A stretch of 64,000 nucleotides of DNA. Origin: Woeseiaceae bacterium. GTDB taxonomy: Bacteria; Pseudomonadota; Gammaproteobacteria; Steroidobacterales; Woeseiaceae. Below the pieces are notes generated by a model. That model was not told the origin of the DNA, ran no database searches, and saw only the letters and a list, made by a program, of their open reading frames with translations. The stretch is taken from positions 62,001 to 126,000 of the forward strand of contig JANQPG010000095.1 in assembly GCA_028289545.1 (NCBI GenBank), given 5' to 3'. Shown in pieces: positions 41,484 to 49,881 of this stretch (its first letter is position 1; every line of letters begins with the position of its first letter). The position numbers and the translations under genes are program-made.

Positions 41484-42723
41484 AGCTGCGCACCTTCGCG
41501 GGATACTTCGTCAATGTCGGCATGTCTTTGTCGCCGCGCCCCGAGTTGCCAATGAGTATGCGCTTGCCTGGATGCTCGCGCGCCCAGTTTCTGGCCGCGG
41601 CAAACGCATGCGAGGTTTCGAGCGCCGTCAGTATGCCCTCCGTTTCGCAAAGTTCTTCGAGTGCTTCAAGCGCCTCGTCGTCCGTTGCCGAAATATAGCT
41701 TACGCGGCCCGTGGACTTGAGCAGCGCATGCTCCGGGCCTACGCCGGAATAATCGAGCCCGGCCGAAATGGAATGGGTCTCCTGCACCTGGCCGTCGTTG
41801 TCCTGCAGGATAATGGTATAGCTGCCCTGCAGCACGCCCGGCGTGCCCGTCGCCAGCGTTGCGGCGTTTTGACCCAGGCCCGAGCCCGTCCCGCCGGCTT
41901 CGACACCAATGAGTTCGGTGTCGTCGGCCAGCAGTGGATAAAACAGGCCAATGGCGTTCGATCCGCCGCCGACGCAGGCAAACGCCGCATCGGCAAGCCC
42001 GCCGGCCTCGCGCAGCATCTGTTCACGCGCTTCTTCACCAATGACCGACTGCAGCTCACGAACGAGGTAAGGGTAAGGATGCGCGCCGACGGCCGAACCA
42101 AGGATGTAGTAGATGCCGTCCGGATCGGTTACCCACACGCGCAATGCCTCGTCGATCGCTGCGCGCAGGGTGGCATCGCCCGCGGTCACGGCAACCACCT
42201 CGGCGCCGAGGCGACGCATGCGGTCGACGTTGGGCGCCTGACGCTCGACGTCCACGGCACCCATGTAGACGCTGCAAGGCAGGCCCACACGCGCGCAGGC
42301 GGCGGCGGACGCCACGCCGTGTTGCCCTGCACCCGTCTCGGCGATGACGCGCTTTGCGCCCAGGCGCTTTGCGAGCAGCGCCTGGCCTATGGCGTTGTTG
42401 ATCTTGTGGGCGCCCGTATGGGCGAGGTCCTCGCGTTTCAGCCAGACTTCCGCACCCCAGCGTTCCGACAGCTGTCGCGCGTAGGTCAGCGCGGTCGGAC
42501 GCCCCACCCAACTCCTGAGCTCGCGCCTGAATTCATCCTGGAACTCGGCCGCGTGCAGGTGTTCCCTGACGCCGGCTTCAAGACGCTCGAACGCCGGCAC
42601 CAGCGTTTCCGGCACATAGCGGCCGCCGAACGGCCCGAAGCGCCCGCGCTCGTCGGGCAGCTTGCCCGCAATGGCCTGGGCGAGCAGACGCTCTGCCTCA
42701 CCTTCTTCAAGTATTGCACTCAT
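41470..42723 (-). CDS. trpB: Tryptophan synthase beta chain
   Basis: TrpB is the PLP enzyme condensing indole with serine. In 417 residues it has FGPFGGRYVPETLVPAFERL at the N-terminus, the PLP-lysine motif EDLAHTGAHKINNAIGQALL, the phosphate-binding CVGGGSNAIGLFYPL, and the ending HAFAAARNWAREHPGKRILI. It overlaps trpF by 4 nt and trpA by 14 nt, consistent with coupled synthesis of the alpha2-beta2 complex. All features match TrpB1-type enzymes. Confidence 0.99.
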   Translation of the reverse strand: MSAILEEGEAERLLAQAIAGKLPDERGRFGPFGGRYVPETLVPAFERLEAGVREHLHAAEFQDEFRRELRSWVGRPTALTYARQLSERWGAEVWLKREDLAHTGAHKINNAIGQALLAKRLGAKRVIAETGAGQHGVASAAACARVGLPCSVYMGAVDVERQAPNVDRMRRLGAEVVAVTAGDATLRAAIDEALRVWVTDPDGIYYILGSAVGAHPYPYLVRELQSVIGEEAREQMLREAGGLADAAFACVGGGSNAIGLFYPLLADDTELIGVEAGGTGSGLGQNAATLATGTPGVLQGSYTIILQDNDGQVQETHSISAGLDYSGVGPEHALLKSTGRVSYISATDDEALEALEELCETEGILTALETSHAFAAARNWAREHPGKRILIGNSGRGDKDMPTLTKYPAKVRSYAAA

Positions 42724-43319
42724 GGGTGTTGCTCCGCGGCTCGCGCCGCTTTTAGAAATTCCCGGATCCTCATCGGATCCTTTTCGCCCGGCGCCGACTC
42801 GACGGCGCTGGACACGTCGACGCCCCAGGGTCGGACAGCGGCAATAGCCCTGGCGACATTCTCAGCCGACAAACCGCCGGCGAGGATCATGTTGCCGCGA
42901 CGAGCGACGCCGGCCGCGCTTCGCCAGTCCACGGTCTGGCCCGCGCCGGAGCGTAAGCCCTCGTAGAGAAACTCGCCCGGCAGCGTCTCGTCGTCGCGCA
43001 GGCGACCTTCACGATAAACGGGCCAGCGGCGCACCCCCTCCGGTACGTCCAGCCCGATGAAGTCTTCCGCGTCCGTCTGCAGCACGTCGGGCGCAAAGCC
43101 GTCGAGTACGGCGTTCCATTCTTCGGCTCGCGGGTGTTTCATGACGGCTACCTTGAGTACGCCCGCCGGAACACTTTCGGATGCGACCCGGGCCTCAGCC
43201 GGACTCACGCGGCGCACGGACTCGGCAAAGACAAAACCGACCGCATCCGCACCCGCGCCAACGGCTGCCTCGACGTCGGCCGAATCTTTGAGTCCGCAGA
43301 TTTTCACGATCAGGCTCAT
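42720..43319 (-). CDS. trpF: Phosphoribosylanthranilate isomerase
   Basis: The 199-residue TIM barrel catalyses the Amadori rearrangement in tryptophan synthesis. The start MSLIVKICGLKD contains the catalytic Cys near position 8. VLQTDAEDFIGL covers strand 3, and the catalytic Asp and phosphate site are in WGVDVSSAVESAPGEKDPMR. ATG 43319 overlaps the trpC stop by 4 nt; upstream in-frame codons belong to trpC. It is separate from TrpC here, unlike the fused enzyme of enteric bacteria. Confidence 0.97.
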   Translation of the reverse strand: MSLIVKICGLKDSADVEAAVGAGADAVGFVFAESVRRVSPAEARVASESVPAGVLKVAVMKHPRAEEWNAVLDGFAPDVLQTDAEDFIGLDVPEGVRRWPVYREGRLRDDETLPGEFLYEGLRSGAGQTVDWRSAAGVARRGNMILAGGLSAENVARAIAAVRPWGVDVSSAVESAPGEKDPMRIREFLKAARAAEQHP

Positions 43320-44104
43320 GCGTTTGCCGCGCTCTGCATGGCGCGGATCAGCGCGGCCGGATCGGCGCTCCGCATCAGCGCCGTCCCGACCAGCGCAAGC
43401 CGGTAGCCCTGCCGGGCCGCGCGCGATGCATCTTGCGCTGTCTTGAGACCACTTTCTGCCACCGTCACGCCGGCGGGCAGCAAGTCGGCATAGCGTTCGA
43501 GTCGGTCCGGATCCACGTCGAGCGTGCGCAAGTCGCGCGAGTTCACGCCGAACAGGAGTTCCCCGCTTTGCGCTTTGTCGGCGTGTGCCGGCCGCGTCAG
43601 GAGATCGTGTGCGCGTTTTACATCCTCTTCGCTGAAGGCTTCGAGCAGCACGAACAGATCGAGCTGCCATGCGCAATCCAGCATGGCATGCAGTCGACTG
43701 TCGTCGAGCATGGCGGTAATCAACAGGACGCCGCTCGCGCCGACCGCGTGCGCTTCGCGCACCTGCACTGGATCGGTCAGGAAGTCCTTACGCATGACCG
43801 GCGTGCCCGGCACGGCTTGCGCCACTTCGGCCAAATGATCGAGATGACCGTCGAAACGGTCCGGCTCGGTCAGCACCGAGATGGCCGCCGCGCCGGCATC
43901 GGCGTACAGCCTTGCGCGGGCGGAGCGATCCGCGTCCGGAGCCGCGAGCGCACCCTCGGCGGGCGAGCGGTTCTTGATTTCGGCAATGATGCCGAAACGA
44001 TGAGTGGCGAGCGGCGATCCGACACGATCGATGGCCTCCGGCACAACGGCCTTTGCCGCGCGCGCCGCGCTCGAAGCCGCCATCGTTTCGAGGAAGTCGC
44101 TCAC
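43316..44104 (-). CDS. trpC: Indole-3-glycerol phosphate synthase
   Basis: TrpC closes the indole ring by decarboxylation. The 262-residue TIM barrel has IIAEIKNRSPAEGAL with a catalytic Lys, AISVLTEPDRFDGHLDHLAE, VMRKDFLTDPVQVREAHAVG with the second Lys, LLFGVNSRDLRTLDVDP, and VTVAESGLKTAQD. It overlaps trpD and trpF by 4 nt each. The protein is monofunctional. Confidence 0.98.
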   Translation of the reverse strand: MSDFLETMAASSAARAAKAVVPEAIDRVGSPLATHRFGIIAEIKNRSPAEGALAAPDADRSARARLYADAGAAAISVLTEPDRFDGHLDHLAEVAQAVPGTPVMRKDFLTDPVQVREAHAVGASGVLLITAMLDDSRLHAMLDCAWQLDLFVLLEAFSEEDVKRAHDLLTRPAHADKAQSGELLFGVNSRDLRTLDVDPDRLERYADLLPAGVTVAESGLKTAQDASRAARQGYRLALVGTALMRSADPAALIRAMQSAANA

Positions 44105-45132
44105 CCGGAGGATCCGAAGTGTGCCTGGAGCTTGTCGATCAACGCCTGGGCTTTGCCGGAATCGATTGCGCTCTCAGCGACGCCGACACCCTCGCGCGGA
44201 TCCGCGACGAGGCCCTGTACCTCCAGCACCAGCGACGTACCCATGAGCAACGCGTCGCGATGCGCGCCCTGGTCTTCACCTCGGAACACGCGCAGGAGTT
44301 CTCGCGCGTTGTGTTCTGCATCGCCGCCCGCGAGATCCTCGGGTGCACAGCGTTCAAGGCCGTAGTCTTCGGGCTGGCGGCGGGTCTCCTCGACCTGCCC
44401 GGGCCTGACGTCGTAAAGCAGGAATTCGCCGACGGGCGTTGCTTCGTCCCAACCCGGCGTCCCGTGAACGACAAATGCACGCTCGATCGGCAGCCCGGAG
44501 AGAGTCTCCGCCATCAGCGCCGCAGCTGCCTCGCTCCATGCGCCGATGAGCTGGAAAGGTGTCGCCGCCGGATTGGTTAACGGCCCGAGCATGTTGAACA
44601 CGGTGCGGACCGATAGCGCGGCCCTAACCGGGACCACGGCTTTCATCGCCGGGTGGTACGCGGGCGCAAACAAGAAAGTGAAGTCCGTGGCTTCCAGGCA
44701 GGCAACAGCCTCGTCACCGTGTAGCGGCAGCGGCATGCCGAGGCACTCGAGCATGTCGGCGCTGCCCGAACGGCTGGATATTGAGCGATTACCGTGTTTG
44801 ACGACCCGCGAGCCGGCCGCCGCCGCCAGCAACCCGGTGCCCGTGGACAGATTCAGGCTGCCGGAGCCGTCACCGCCCGTACCCACGGTGTCGACCGTGG
44901 GCCTGCCGTCGGGGATGTCCGGGTGCACCGCCAGCTCGCGCATGGCCCGTGCAAAACCGCGAATCTCGTCGGCCGTCTCGCCCTTTGCGCGCAAGCCCGC
45001 CAGCAGCGCGCCGGCCAGTGCCGGCTCGAGCTCGCCCTCGGCCAGCCGGTGCATGAGCGCAAACGCTTCTTCTTCGCTCAGATTTTCGCCGTCGAGAAGC
45101 TGATCCAACAGCCTGGAATACGCTTTGTTCAT
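44101..45132 (-). CDS. trpD: Anthranilate phosphoribosyltransferase
   Basis: TrpD transfers phosphoribose from PRPP to anthranilate. In 343 residues the PRPP loop is VDTVGTGGDGSGSLNLSTGT near 80-98, followed by VVKHGNRSISSRSGSADMLE. FLFAPAYHPAMKAVVPVRAA, then FNMLGPLTNPA, complete the anthranilate site. The Asp-Glu pair for magnesium would lie in YDVRPGQVEETRRQ. The SGSLNLST form differs slightly from the usual ANTFNIST. It overlaps trpG and trpC by 4 nt. It is not fused to TrpG. Confidence 0.97.
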   Translation of the reverse strand: MNKAYSRLLDQLLDGENLSEEEAFALMHRLAEGELEPALAGALLAGLRAKGETADEIRGFARAMRELAVHPDIPDGRPTVDTVGTGGDGSGSLNLSTGTGLLAAAAGSRVVKHGNRSISSRSGSADMLECLGMPLPLHGDEAVACLEATDFTFLFAPAYHPAMKAVVPVRAALSVRTVFNMLGPLTNPAATPFQLIGAWSEAAAALMAETLSGLPIERAFVVHGTPGWDEATPVGEFLLYDVRPGQVEETRRQPEDYGLERCAPEDLAGGDAEHNARELLRVFRGEDQGAHRDALLMGTSLVLEVQGLVADPREGVGVAESAIDSGKAQALIDKLQAHFGSSG

Positions 45133-45788
45133 GTGGCGCTCATCCTCATGAAGTTGGCCATCAGCCGGTCACCTTCGGGCGTCAGTACGCTCTCGGGATG
45201 AAACTGCACGCCTTCGAGCGGCAGCGAACGATGGCGCACGCCCATGATTTCGCCGCGGTCGGTCTCGGACGTCAGCACAAGCTCGTCCGGCAACGTGTCG
45301 GACTCGGCGCACAAAGAGTGATAACGGCCAACCTCGAACGGCTGTGACAGCCCTTCGTAAACGGTTCGGCCATCGTGCTTTGCCATCGAAGTCTTGCCGT
45401 GCATGAGCCGCTCGGCAGCGACAATGTTGCCGCCGAAGTGCTGTACGAGACATTGATGTCCGAGGCACACGCCGAGTACGGGGATCGTCTCGGCGAACGC
45501 CGCAATCATGGCCAGCGACACGCCGGCGTCTTCCGGCCGCCCCGGCCCGGGTGAAATGACGAGGTGCGTGGGGTCGATGGCCCGAGCCTCGGCGACGCCG
45601 AGCGCGTCGTTGCGATGCACAATGACCGTCGCTCCCTGCGCCGCAAACGCCTGCACGAGGTTGTAGGTAAAAGAATCGTAGTTGTCGATCAGCAGCATGC
45701 GGACGTGATCGAAGGCGCCGTTGCCCGACGAACGGCTGCCGGAATGACCGTTGTCTGCATGACCATGGGCACTCTTTGCGGCACTCAC
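45129..45788 (-). CDS. trpG: Anthranilate synthase glutamine amidotransferase component
   Basis: TrpG supplies ammonia to TrpE. The class I amidotransferase domain begins at MLLIDNYDSFTYNLVQAF, with the nucleophile in IPVLGVCLGHQCLVQHFGGN and the His-Glu pair in LEGVQFHPESVLT. Two starts compete. GTG at 45788 gives a GTGA overlap with trpE, exactly as at the other junctions, but adds a 30-residue His/Ser/Gly-rich extension. ATG at 45698 gives the usual 189 residues with an 86-nt gap and no clear ribosome site. I favour the coupled GTG start, without certainty. Confidence 0.95.
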   Translation of the reverse strand: MSAAKSAHGHADNGHSGSRSSGNGAFDHVRMLLIDNYDSFTYNLVQAFAAQGATVIVHRNDALGVAEARAIDPTHLVISPGPGRPEDAGVSLAMIAAFAETIPVLGVCLGHQCLVQHFGGNIVAAERLMHGKTSMAKHDGRTVYEGLSQPFEVGRYHSLCAESDTLPDELVLTSETDRGEIMGVRHRSLPLEGVQFHPESVLTPEGDRLMANFMRMSAT

Positions 45789-47173
45789 TGGAAACCCTCC
45801 CGCGCGATCTCGAGCGCGCGTCTCAGAATGGCGCTTTTGGCCAGCACTTCCCGATACTCCTTCTCAGGCACCGAGTCGGCGACAATACCCGCACCGGCCT
45901 GGAAACTGTATTCGCCGTCGGTAAACACGAGCGTGCGGATCGTAATGGCCTGGTCCATGTCACCCGCGCTGCCGAAATAGCCGGCGGTGCCCGCGTAGAG
46001 CCCGCGGCCGACGTTCTCCATCTCTTCGATGATCTGCATGGCGCGCACCTTTGGGGCACCGACGAGCGTGCCCGCCGGGAACGTAGCCGCAAGCAGATCG
46101 AACTGGTCGAACCCCTCGCCGATCTCGCCTTCGACGCCGCTGACGATGTGCATGACGTGGCTGTAGCGCTCGATGGCGCGGTACGGATCGACGTGCACCG
46201 AACCCGGCGCAGCCACGCGCCCCAGGTCGTTGCGCGCAAGATCCACGAGCATGACGTGTTCGGCCGCTTCTTTCGGATCCGCCAGCAGGGCCGCTTCGTT
46301 GGCGCGATCGGCCTCCGGTGTCTCGCCGCGCGGCAGGGTGCCCGCAATCGGCCGAAGCGAGGCCCGCCTGCCGTTGAGTTTCACGAGAGCCTCGGGCGAC
46401 GAACCGACGACCTGCACGTCGCCAAAGTCGAAGAAGAACATGTAGGGTGACGGGTTTATTAGCCGCATGGCCCGATAGACTTCAAAAGGCGCGACGTTGC
46501 ACGCGCCCTTGAACAGCACTGACAGCACAATCTGGTAGATGTCACCCGCGGCAATGTACTGCTTGCAGGCATCAACCCGCTCGCAGAACTCCGCTTCGCT
46601 GAGCGACGCGGAAGCCTCGCTGTAGCTTGCGTCGTTCTGCGGCGGCGGCACGGCGGCGGCAAGGCACTCGCGAACCTCCTTGCGAAGAGCCTCGCGCTCG
46701 GCATCCGGCCCGGCGTGTAACAGCGCAATACGACGGGTCAGATGATCGAACACGAGGAGCGATGCCGGGGCCACGAATGCAGCGTCGGGCACGTTCGACT
46801 GCGGTGTTGTGGTCTGCGGCAGACGCTCGAACAGCCGCACGACGTCATAGCCGGACACGCCGACCAACCCGCCGGAAAACGGCAGGTCCGGCAGGTCTGG
46901 CTCGAGTCTCGGCGCGCGCCGCATCGCGTCGCGCAGCGCGTCGAGATAGGCAGTCTGCGTGTCGGGGCGAGATTTAGCCTCTCCGTCGACGCTGAGGCCG
47001 TCGGCGTTCATGCGCACTTCGAGCGCATCGCCGAATCCCAGGAAAGAGTAGCGCGCGAGACGTTCGCCACCCTCGACACTCTCCAGCAGAAAGCGCGGAC
47101 GAAGCCGGCCGAGCTTCAGGAATGCCGATACCGGTGTATCGAGATCTGCTGCAATATCGAAAGGCGCTTGCAT
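45785..47173 (-). CDS. trpE: Anthranilate synthase component I
   Basis: TrpE converts chorismate to anthranilate with ammonia from TrpG. The 462-residue protein has the Trp feedback-binding segment RFLLESVEGGERLARYSFLG near 28-47. The chorismate-utilising domain includes YIAAGDIYQIVLSVLFKGAC, LINPSPYMFFFDFGDVQVVG, then RPIAGTLPRGETPEADRANE, HVMLVDLARNDLGRVAAPGS and PKVRAMQIIEEMENVGRGLY. It is the first enzyme gene behind the attenuator. It overlaps the GTG start of trpG by 4 nt. Feedback inhibition is expected because the LLES element is intact. Confidence 0.98.
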   Translation of the reverse strand: MQAPFDIAADLDTPVSAFLKLGRLRPRFLLESVEGGERLARYSFLGFGDALEVRMNADGLSVDGEAKSRPDTQTAYLDALRDAMRRAPRLEPDLPDLPFSGGLVGVSGYDVVRLFERLPQTTTPQSNVPDAAFVAPASLLVFDHLTRRIALLHAGPDAEREALRKEVRECLAAAVPPPQNDASYSEASASLSEAEFCERVDACKQYIAAGDIYQIVLSVLFKGACNVAPFEVYRAMRLINPSPYMFFFDFGDVQVVGSSPEALVKLNGRRASLRPIAGTLPRGETPEADRANEAALLADPKEAAEHVMLVDLARNDLGRVAAPGSVHVDPYRAIERYSHVMHIVSGVEGEIGEGFDQFDLLAATFPAGTLVGAPKVRAMQIIEEMENVGRGLYAGTAGYFGSAGDMDQAITIRTLVFTDGEYSFQAGAGIVADSVPEKEYREVLAKSAILRRALEIAREGFQ

Positions 47174-47228
47174 GTCGCGTGATTTCCCGGCTTTGAGTTG
47201 CTTGCCGGCCGCCTTGACGACCGCGCAT

Positions 47229-47265
47229 AAAAAAAGCCCACCTCCTGGTTAGCAGGAGATGGGCT
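47229..47265 (-). terminator. trp attenuator terminator
   Basis: On the minus strand a 13-base stem, AGCCCATCTCCTG pairing with CAGGAGGTGGGCT (one G:U), is followed by seven T. It lies between the leader peptide and trpE and is the transcription stop used when tryptophan is plentiful. Confidence 0.93.
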
Positions 47266-47302
47266 GTCGTGTCCTTGGCGCTTTACGCTTGCGGGTGAAC
47301 GT

Positions 47303-47326
47303 CTGCCCACTCCCTCAGGAGGGCAG
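47303..47326 (-). promoter_or_regulatory. trp leader pause hairpin (1:2 pairing)
   Basis: CTGCCC and GGGCAG pair around the end of the leader peptide, with TCC/GGA adding an inner stem. This hairpin covers the last leader codons and the stop, the position of the pause structure that couples polymerase to the leading ribosome. A ribosome stalled at the Trp codons would break it and free the downstream strand for antitermination. Confidence 0.7.
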
Positions 47327-47359
47327 CCACCACCATACGTTAGATGCGCTAAGTTTCAT
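47315..47359 (-). CDS. trpL: trp operon leader peptide
   Basis: A 14-residue frame, MKLSASNVWWWLPS, is preceded by AAAGGTG and followed by a TGA inside the pause hairpin. Three consecutive Trp codons make it a sensor of charged tRNA-Trp. It is followed about 50 nt later by the attenuator terminator and then trpE. This is the textbook attenuation layout of gammaproteobacteria and explains how the seven-gene operon responds to tryptophan. Confidence 0.95.
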   Translation of the reverse strand: MKLSASNVWWWLPS

Positions 47360-47366
47360 GATTCAC

Positions 47367-47395
47367 CTTTTACCGGCCGCGGCAACGGCCGTCAA
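47367..47395 (-). promoter_or_regulatory. Candidate trp promoter
   Basis: On the minus strand TTGACG, a 17-base spacer, and TAAAAG form a sigma-70-like pair immediately before trpL. If used, transcription would begin almost at the trpL ATG, leaving little or no room for the ribosome site, so another start further upstream may exist. The spacer contains a GGCCG palindrome; no TrpR-like site was recognised. Confidence 0.4.
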
Positions 47396-47439
47396 GTCAC
47401 GCGCGCCTTTGCCGTAGAAACCGTGGCTCGCCCCGAGCC

Positions 47440-49278
47440 TCACAGCGGATACAGGAGCGGCAGCACAAACGAGAAGCCGATCCACATAACGATCGTTAGC
47501 GGGATGCCGACCCGAAGGAAATCGGTAAAGGTATAGCCGCCGGCGCTCAGAATCAGCAGGTTGGTCTGGTAACCGTAGGGCGTCGCAAAACTCATGTTGG
47601 CGCCGAAAAGGACGGCAAGAATAAACGGCTCCGGGTTCACGCCCAGCTGCTGTGCGATACCGATCGCAATCGGCGTGCCGATAACGGCCGCCGCATTGTT
47701 GGAGACCACGTTGGTCATGATGCTCATCAACAGGAGAAACGCGGACAGGATCATCGGCACGGGCAGCGCTTCGGTCGCGCCGACAAAACTATCGGCCAGC
47801 CACGCCGCCATCCCGGTTTGCATGAGGGCGTTGCCGAGCGCAAGGCTCGTTACGATAATCATGACCACCGGCACGGACAGTGCCGCCGCCGCATCGCGCC
47901 AGGTCAGGCAGTTGGTTGCCAGCATGAGCCCGAGCCCGGCCAATGCGCTTACCGAAATAGGCAGCATCCCGGTCGCCGCCGCCAGAATGACCAGCCCCAT
48001 GATCGCGAGGGCACGTTTTGCCTTGTGCGTATGCGGCAGGTCGGTCGTTCCGTCGAGCACAAGCATTGAACCGGCATCCTTGAGCCCCTCGATGCTCTCG
48101 CGAGTACCCTGCACCAGCAGTACGTCGCCGGCACGCAGACGAATCATCGTAATGTCGCCCGTCACCTGCGAACTGGGCGCGCGTGCGCGGTGCAGAGCAA
48201 GCGGCAACAGGCCGTACGATGCGCTGAAACGCGCGGCGGTCAGCGTACGCAAATGCAACGGGGAGCCGCGTGTGACGACAACCTCGGCGAGCTGTTGACC
48301 CTCCGCTTTGAGCGGCGTGTCCTCGTCGATCGGGTGTTCGTCGTCGCTGATGTTGTACAGCGTTGCACCGAGTATCGACTCGTAGTGCTTGAGGTTATCG
48401 GGCGTATCCTTGACAAAAAGACGATCGCCCGGCTGTATCTTCACCGACGGCAGTTTGGCGAGAAACAGCGAATCGCTACGCTGGATCTTGTCCACGCGCA
48501 TGTTGCCGTCGGTCTTGGCGAGCACTTCCGATAGGGTCTTGCCATCAGCAAAACCGCCTTCCTTGATGTTGAGCTGCGAGTTGAAGATCCGCGGGCTCGT
48601 GTCCGCCATTGGCGGCGTGCGATCCGGCAGCAGCCGGGGTGCAATCAGCCACAGGAACAGAATGCCGGCGCCGCCGACGATGGCCGCGGGCAGCACAAAC
48701 TCGAACATCGAGAAGGTTTTCAAACCCATGTCCTGCGAGATGCCGACCACGAGCAGGTTCGTGGACGTGCCGATCGTCGTCGACATGCCGCCAATGATCG
48801 TACCGAGCCCCATCGGCATCATGACGCCCGACACCGAAAATTTACTGCGCAGCGAAGCACCGACGAGAATCGGCATCAGCAGCACGACAATCGGCGTGTT
48901 GTTCATGAATGCGCTCAGGACCGCGCCCAGAACCAAGGTCGTCAACAGCGCCACCACCGGCATGGTCGACCAGGCCCGACCGACAATGTTGGCCAGCGGC
49001 TGCAGGGCGCCCGTCGTTTCGAGCGCCTTGCCGACCATCATGAGCGCGCAAATGGCAATCAACGCTTCGTTGCCGAAGCCCGCAAAAAAGTCGACGGTGC
49101 GCAACAATTGCTCGCCGTTGCGCTCGTAGGGGAATATCGTAAAACCGGTGACGAGCACGATCAGTATCGCGAGCGACGAGGATTCCAGCGGTATGCGATC
49201 GCGCGTAAACAGGAATAGCGCGACGACGGTCAGCAAAAGGACGGCTATACCGTGCGCGTCTATCGAGATCGGCTGCAA
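47440..49278 (-). CDS. SLC13/DASS-family permease with two RCK_C (TrkA-C) domains
   Basis: The 612-residue inner-membrane protein has two transporter halves of about six helices each. The sodium/substrate motifs of this family are visible as GAVLSAFMNNTPIVVLLMPI near 120 and MSIMTNVVSNNAAAVIGTPI near 530. Between the halves, about 235-420, lie two cytosolic RCK_C-like domains: FLAKLPSVKIQPGDRLFVKD and GDITMIRLRAGDVLLVQGTR. This layout is that of the YbhI/SAC1-like group, whose substrates include sulfate or dicarboxylates. The substrate is not deducible here. It is transcribed leftward toward trpL with 80 nt between. Confidence 0.88.
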   Translation of the reverse strand: MQPISIDAHGIAVLLLTVVALFLFTRDRIPLESSSLAILIVLVTGFTIFPYERNGEQLLRTVDFFAGFGNEALIAICALMMVGKALETTGALQPLANIVGRAWSTMPVVALLTTLVLGAVLSAFMNNTPIVVLLMPILVGASLRSKFSVSGVMMPMGLGTIIGGMSTTIGTSTNLLVVGISQDMGLKTFSMFEFVLPAAIVGGAGILFLWLIAPRLLPDRTPPMADTSPRIFNSQLNIKEGGFADGKTLSEVLAKTDGNMRVDKIQRSDSLFLAKLPSVKIQPGDRLFVKDTPDNLKHYESILGATLYNISDDEHPIDEDTPLKAEGQQLAEVVVTRGSPLHLRTLTAARFSASYGLLPLALHRARAPSSQVTGDITMIRLRAGDVLLVQGTRESIEGLKDAGSMLVLDGTTDLPHTHKAKRALAIMGLVILAAATGMLPISVSALAGLGLMLATNCLTWRDAAAALSVPVVMIIVTSLALGNALMQTGMAAWLADSFVGATEALPVPMILSAFLLLMSIMTNVVSNNAAAVIGTPIAIGIAQQLGVNPEPFILAVLFGANMSFATPYGYQTNLLILSAGGYTFTDFLRVGIPLTIVMWIGFSFVLPLLYPL

Positions 49279-49553
49279 GCGGCCCCCCTGGTTGTGCCGG
49301 CTAAGGTCTAGGCCCGGCGGCGGCCGGGTTGCCTAAGCTACCGAATCGCAGATGGCTTCGCAATCCGCGGCGCGTGCGATTGTCGCCGTTGCACCGCACT
49401 GGGGCATGACGCATAAGCCCATGTTTTTACAAAATAAACTTTATCGAGCTTCTCGTCGGCCCCAACGCCCGTCGACGCTTTTGAATGAATCTATGCGCTT
49501 AAGCGAGTTTTTGCTATCGTCGCGCGAAAGACGCTTCAAGGCGCCCCAACCTC

Positions 49554-49877
49554 ATGACCTTCAAGACTCTCATCGACACCTGGTCCACGGAAACCCGGCC
49601 GCGGAAGACCGAAGAACGCTACTCGGTTCAGCTCGACGTCGACGACGCGGCGCGCGTGCATGCGCTGGCGGAACTGTTCCCGGACGTGGGTGAAGAACGC
49701 ATCGTGACGGACCTCCTGTCGGTGGCGCTGGATCAGCTCGAAGCCGCCATCCCTTACGAGCCGGGCAGCGAAGTGATTCGCGAAGACGACTACGGCGATC
49801 CCGTCTATGCCGATACCGGACTGACACCAAAGTTCATGGAATTGGTCAAAACCTACAAGACCAAGCTAGAGGCGTAG
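49554..49877 (+). CDS. Conserved small protein upstream of yajQ, 107 aa
   Basis: The soluble protein contains YSVQLDVDDAARVHALAELF and a C-terminal block EDDYGDPVYADTGLTPKFME. Homologues in gammaproteobacteria are sometimes labelled pilus tip component without clear basis; there is no signal peptide here, so that label is doubtful. It is 4 nt before the GTG of yajQ and probably co-transcribed with yajQ and ppc. Function unknown. Confidence 0.7.
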   Translation: MTFKTLIDTWSTETRPRKTEERYSVQLDVDDAARVHALAELFPDVGEERIVTDLLSVALDQLEAAIPYEPGSEVIREDDYGDPVYADTGLTPKFMELVKTYKTKLEA

Positions 49878-49881
49878 TCCG

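Noticed and set aside
41407..42966. Long 519-codon plus-strand frame opposite trpB
   Set aside because: It is antisense to trpA, trpB and trpF with biased composition and no domain; the trp genes are unequivocal.
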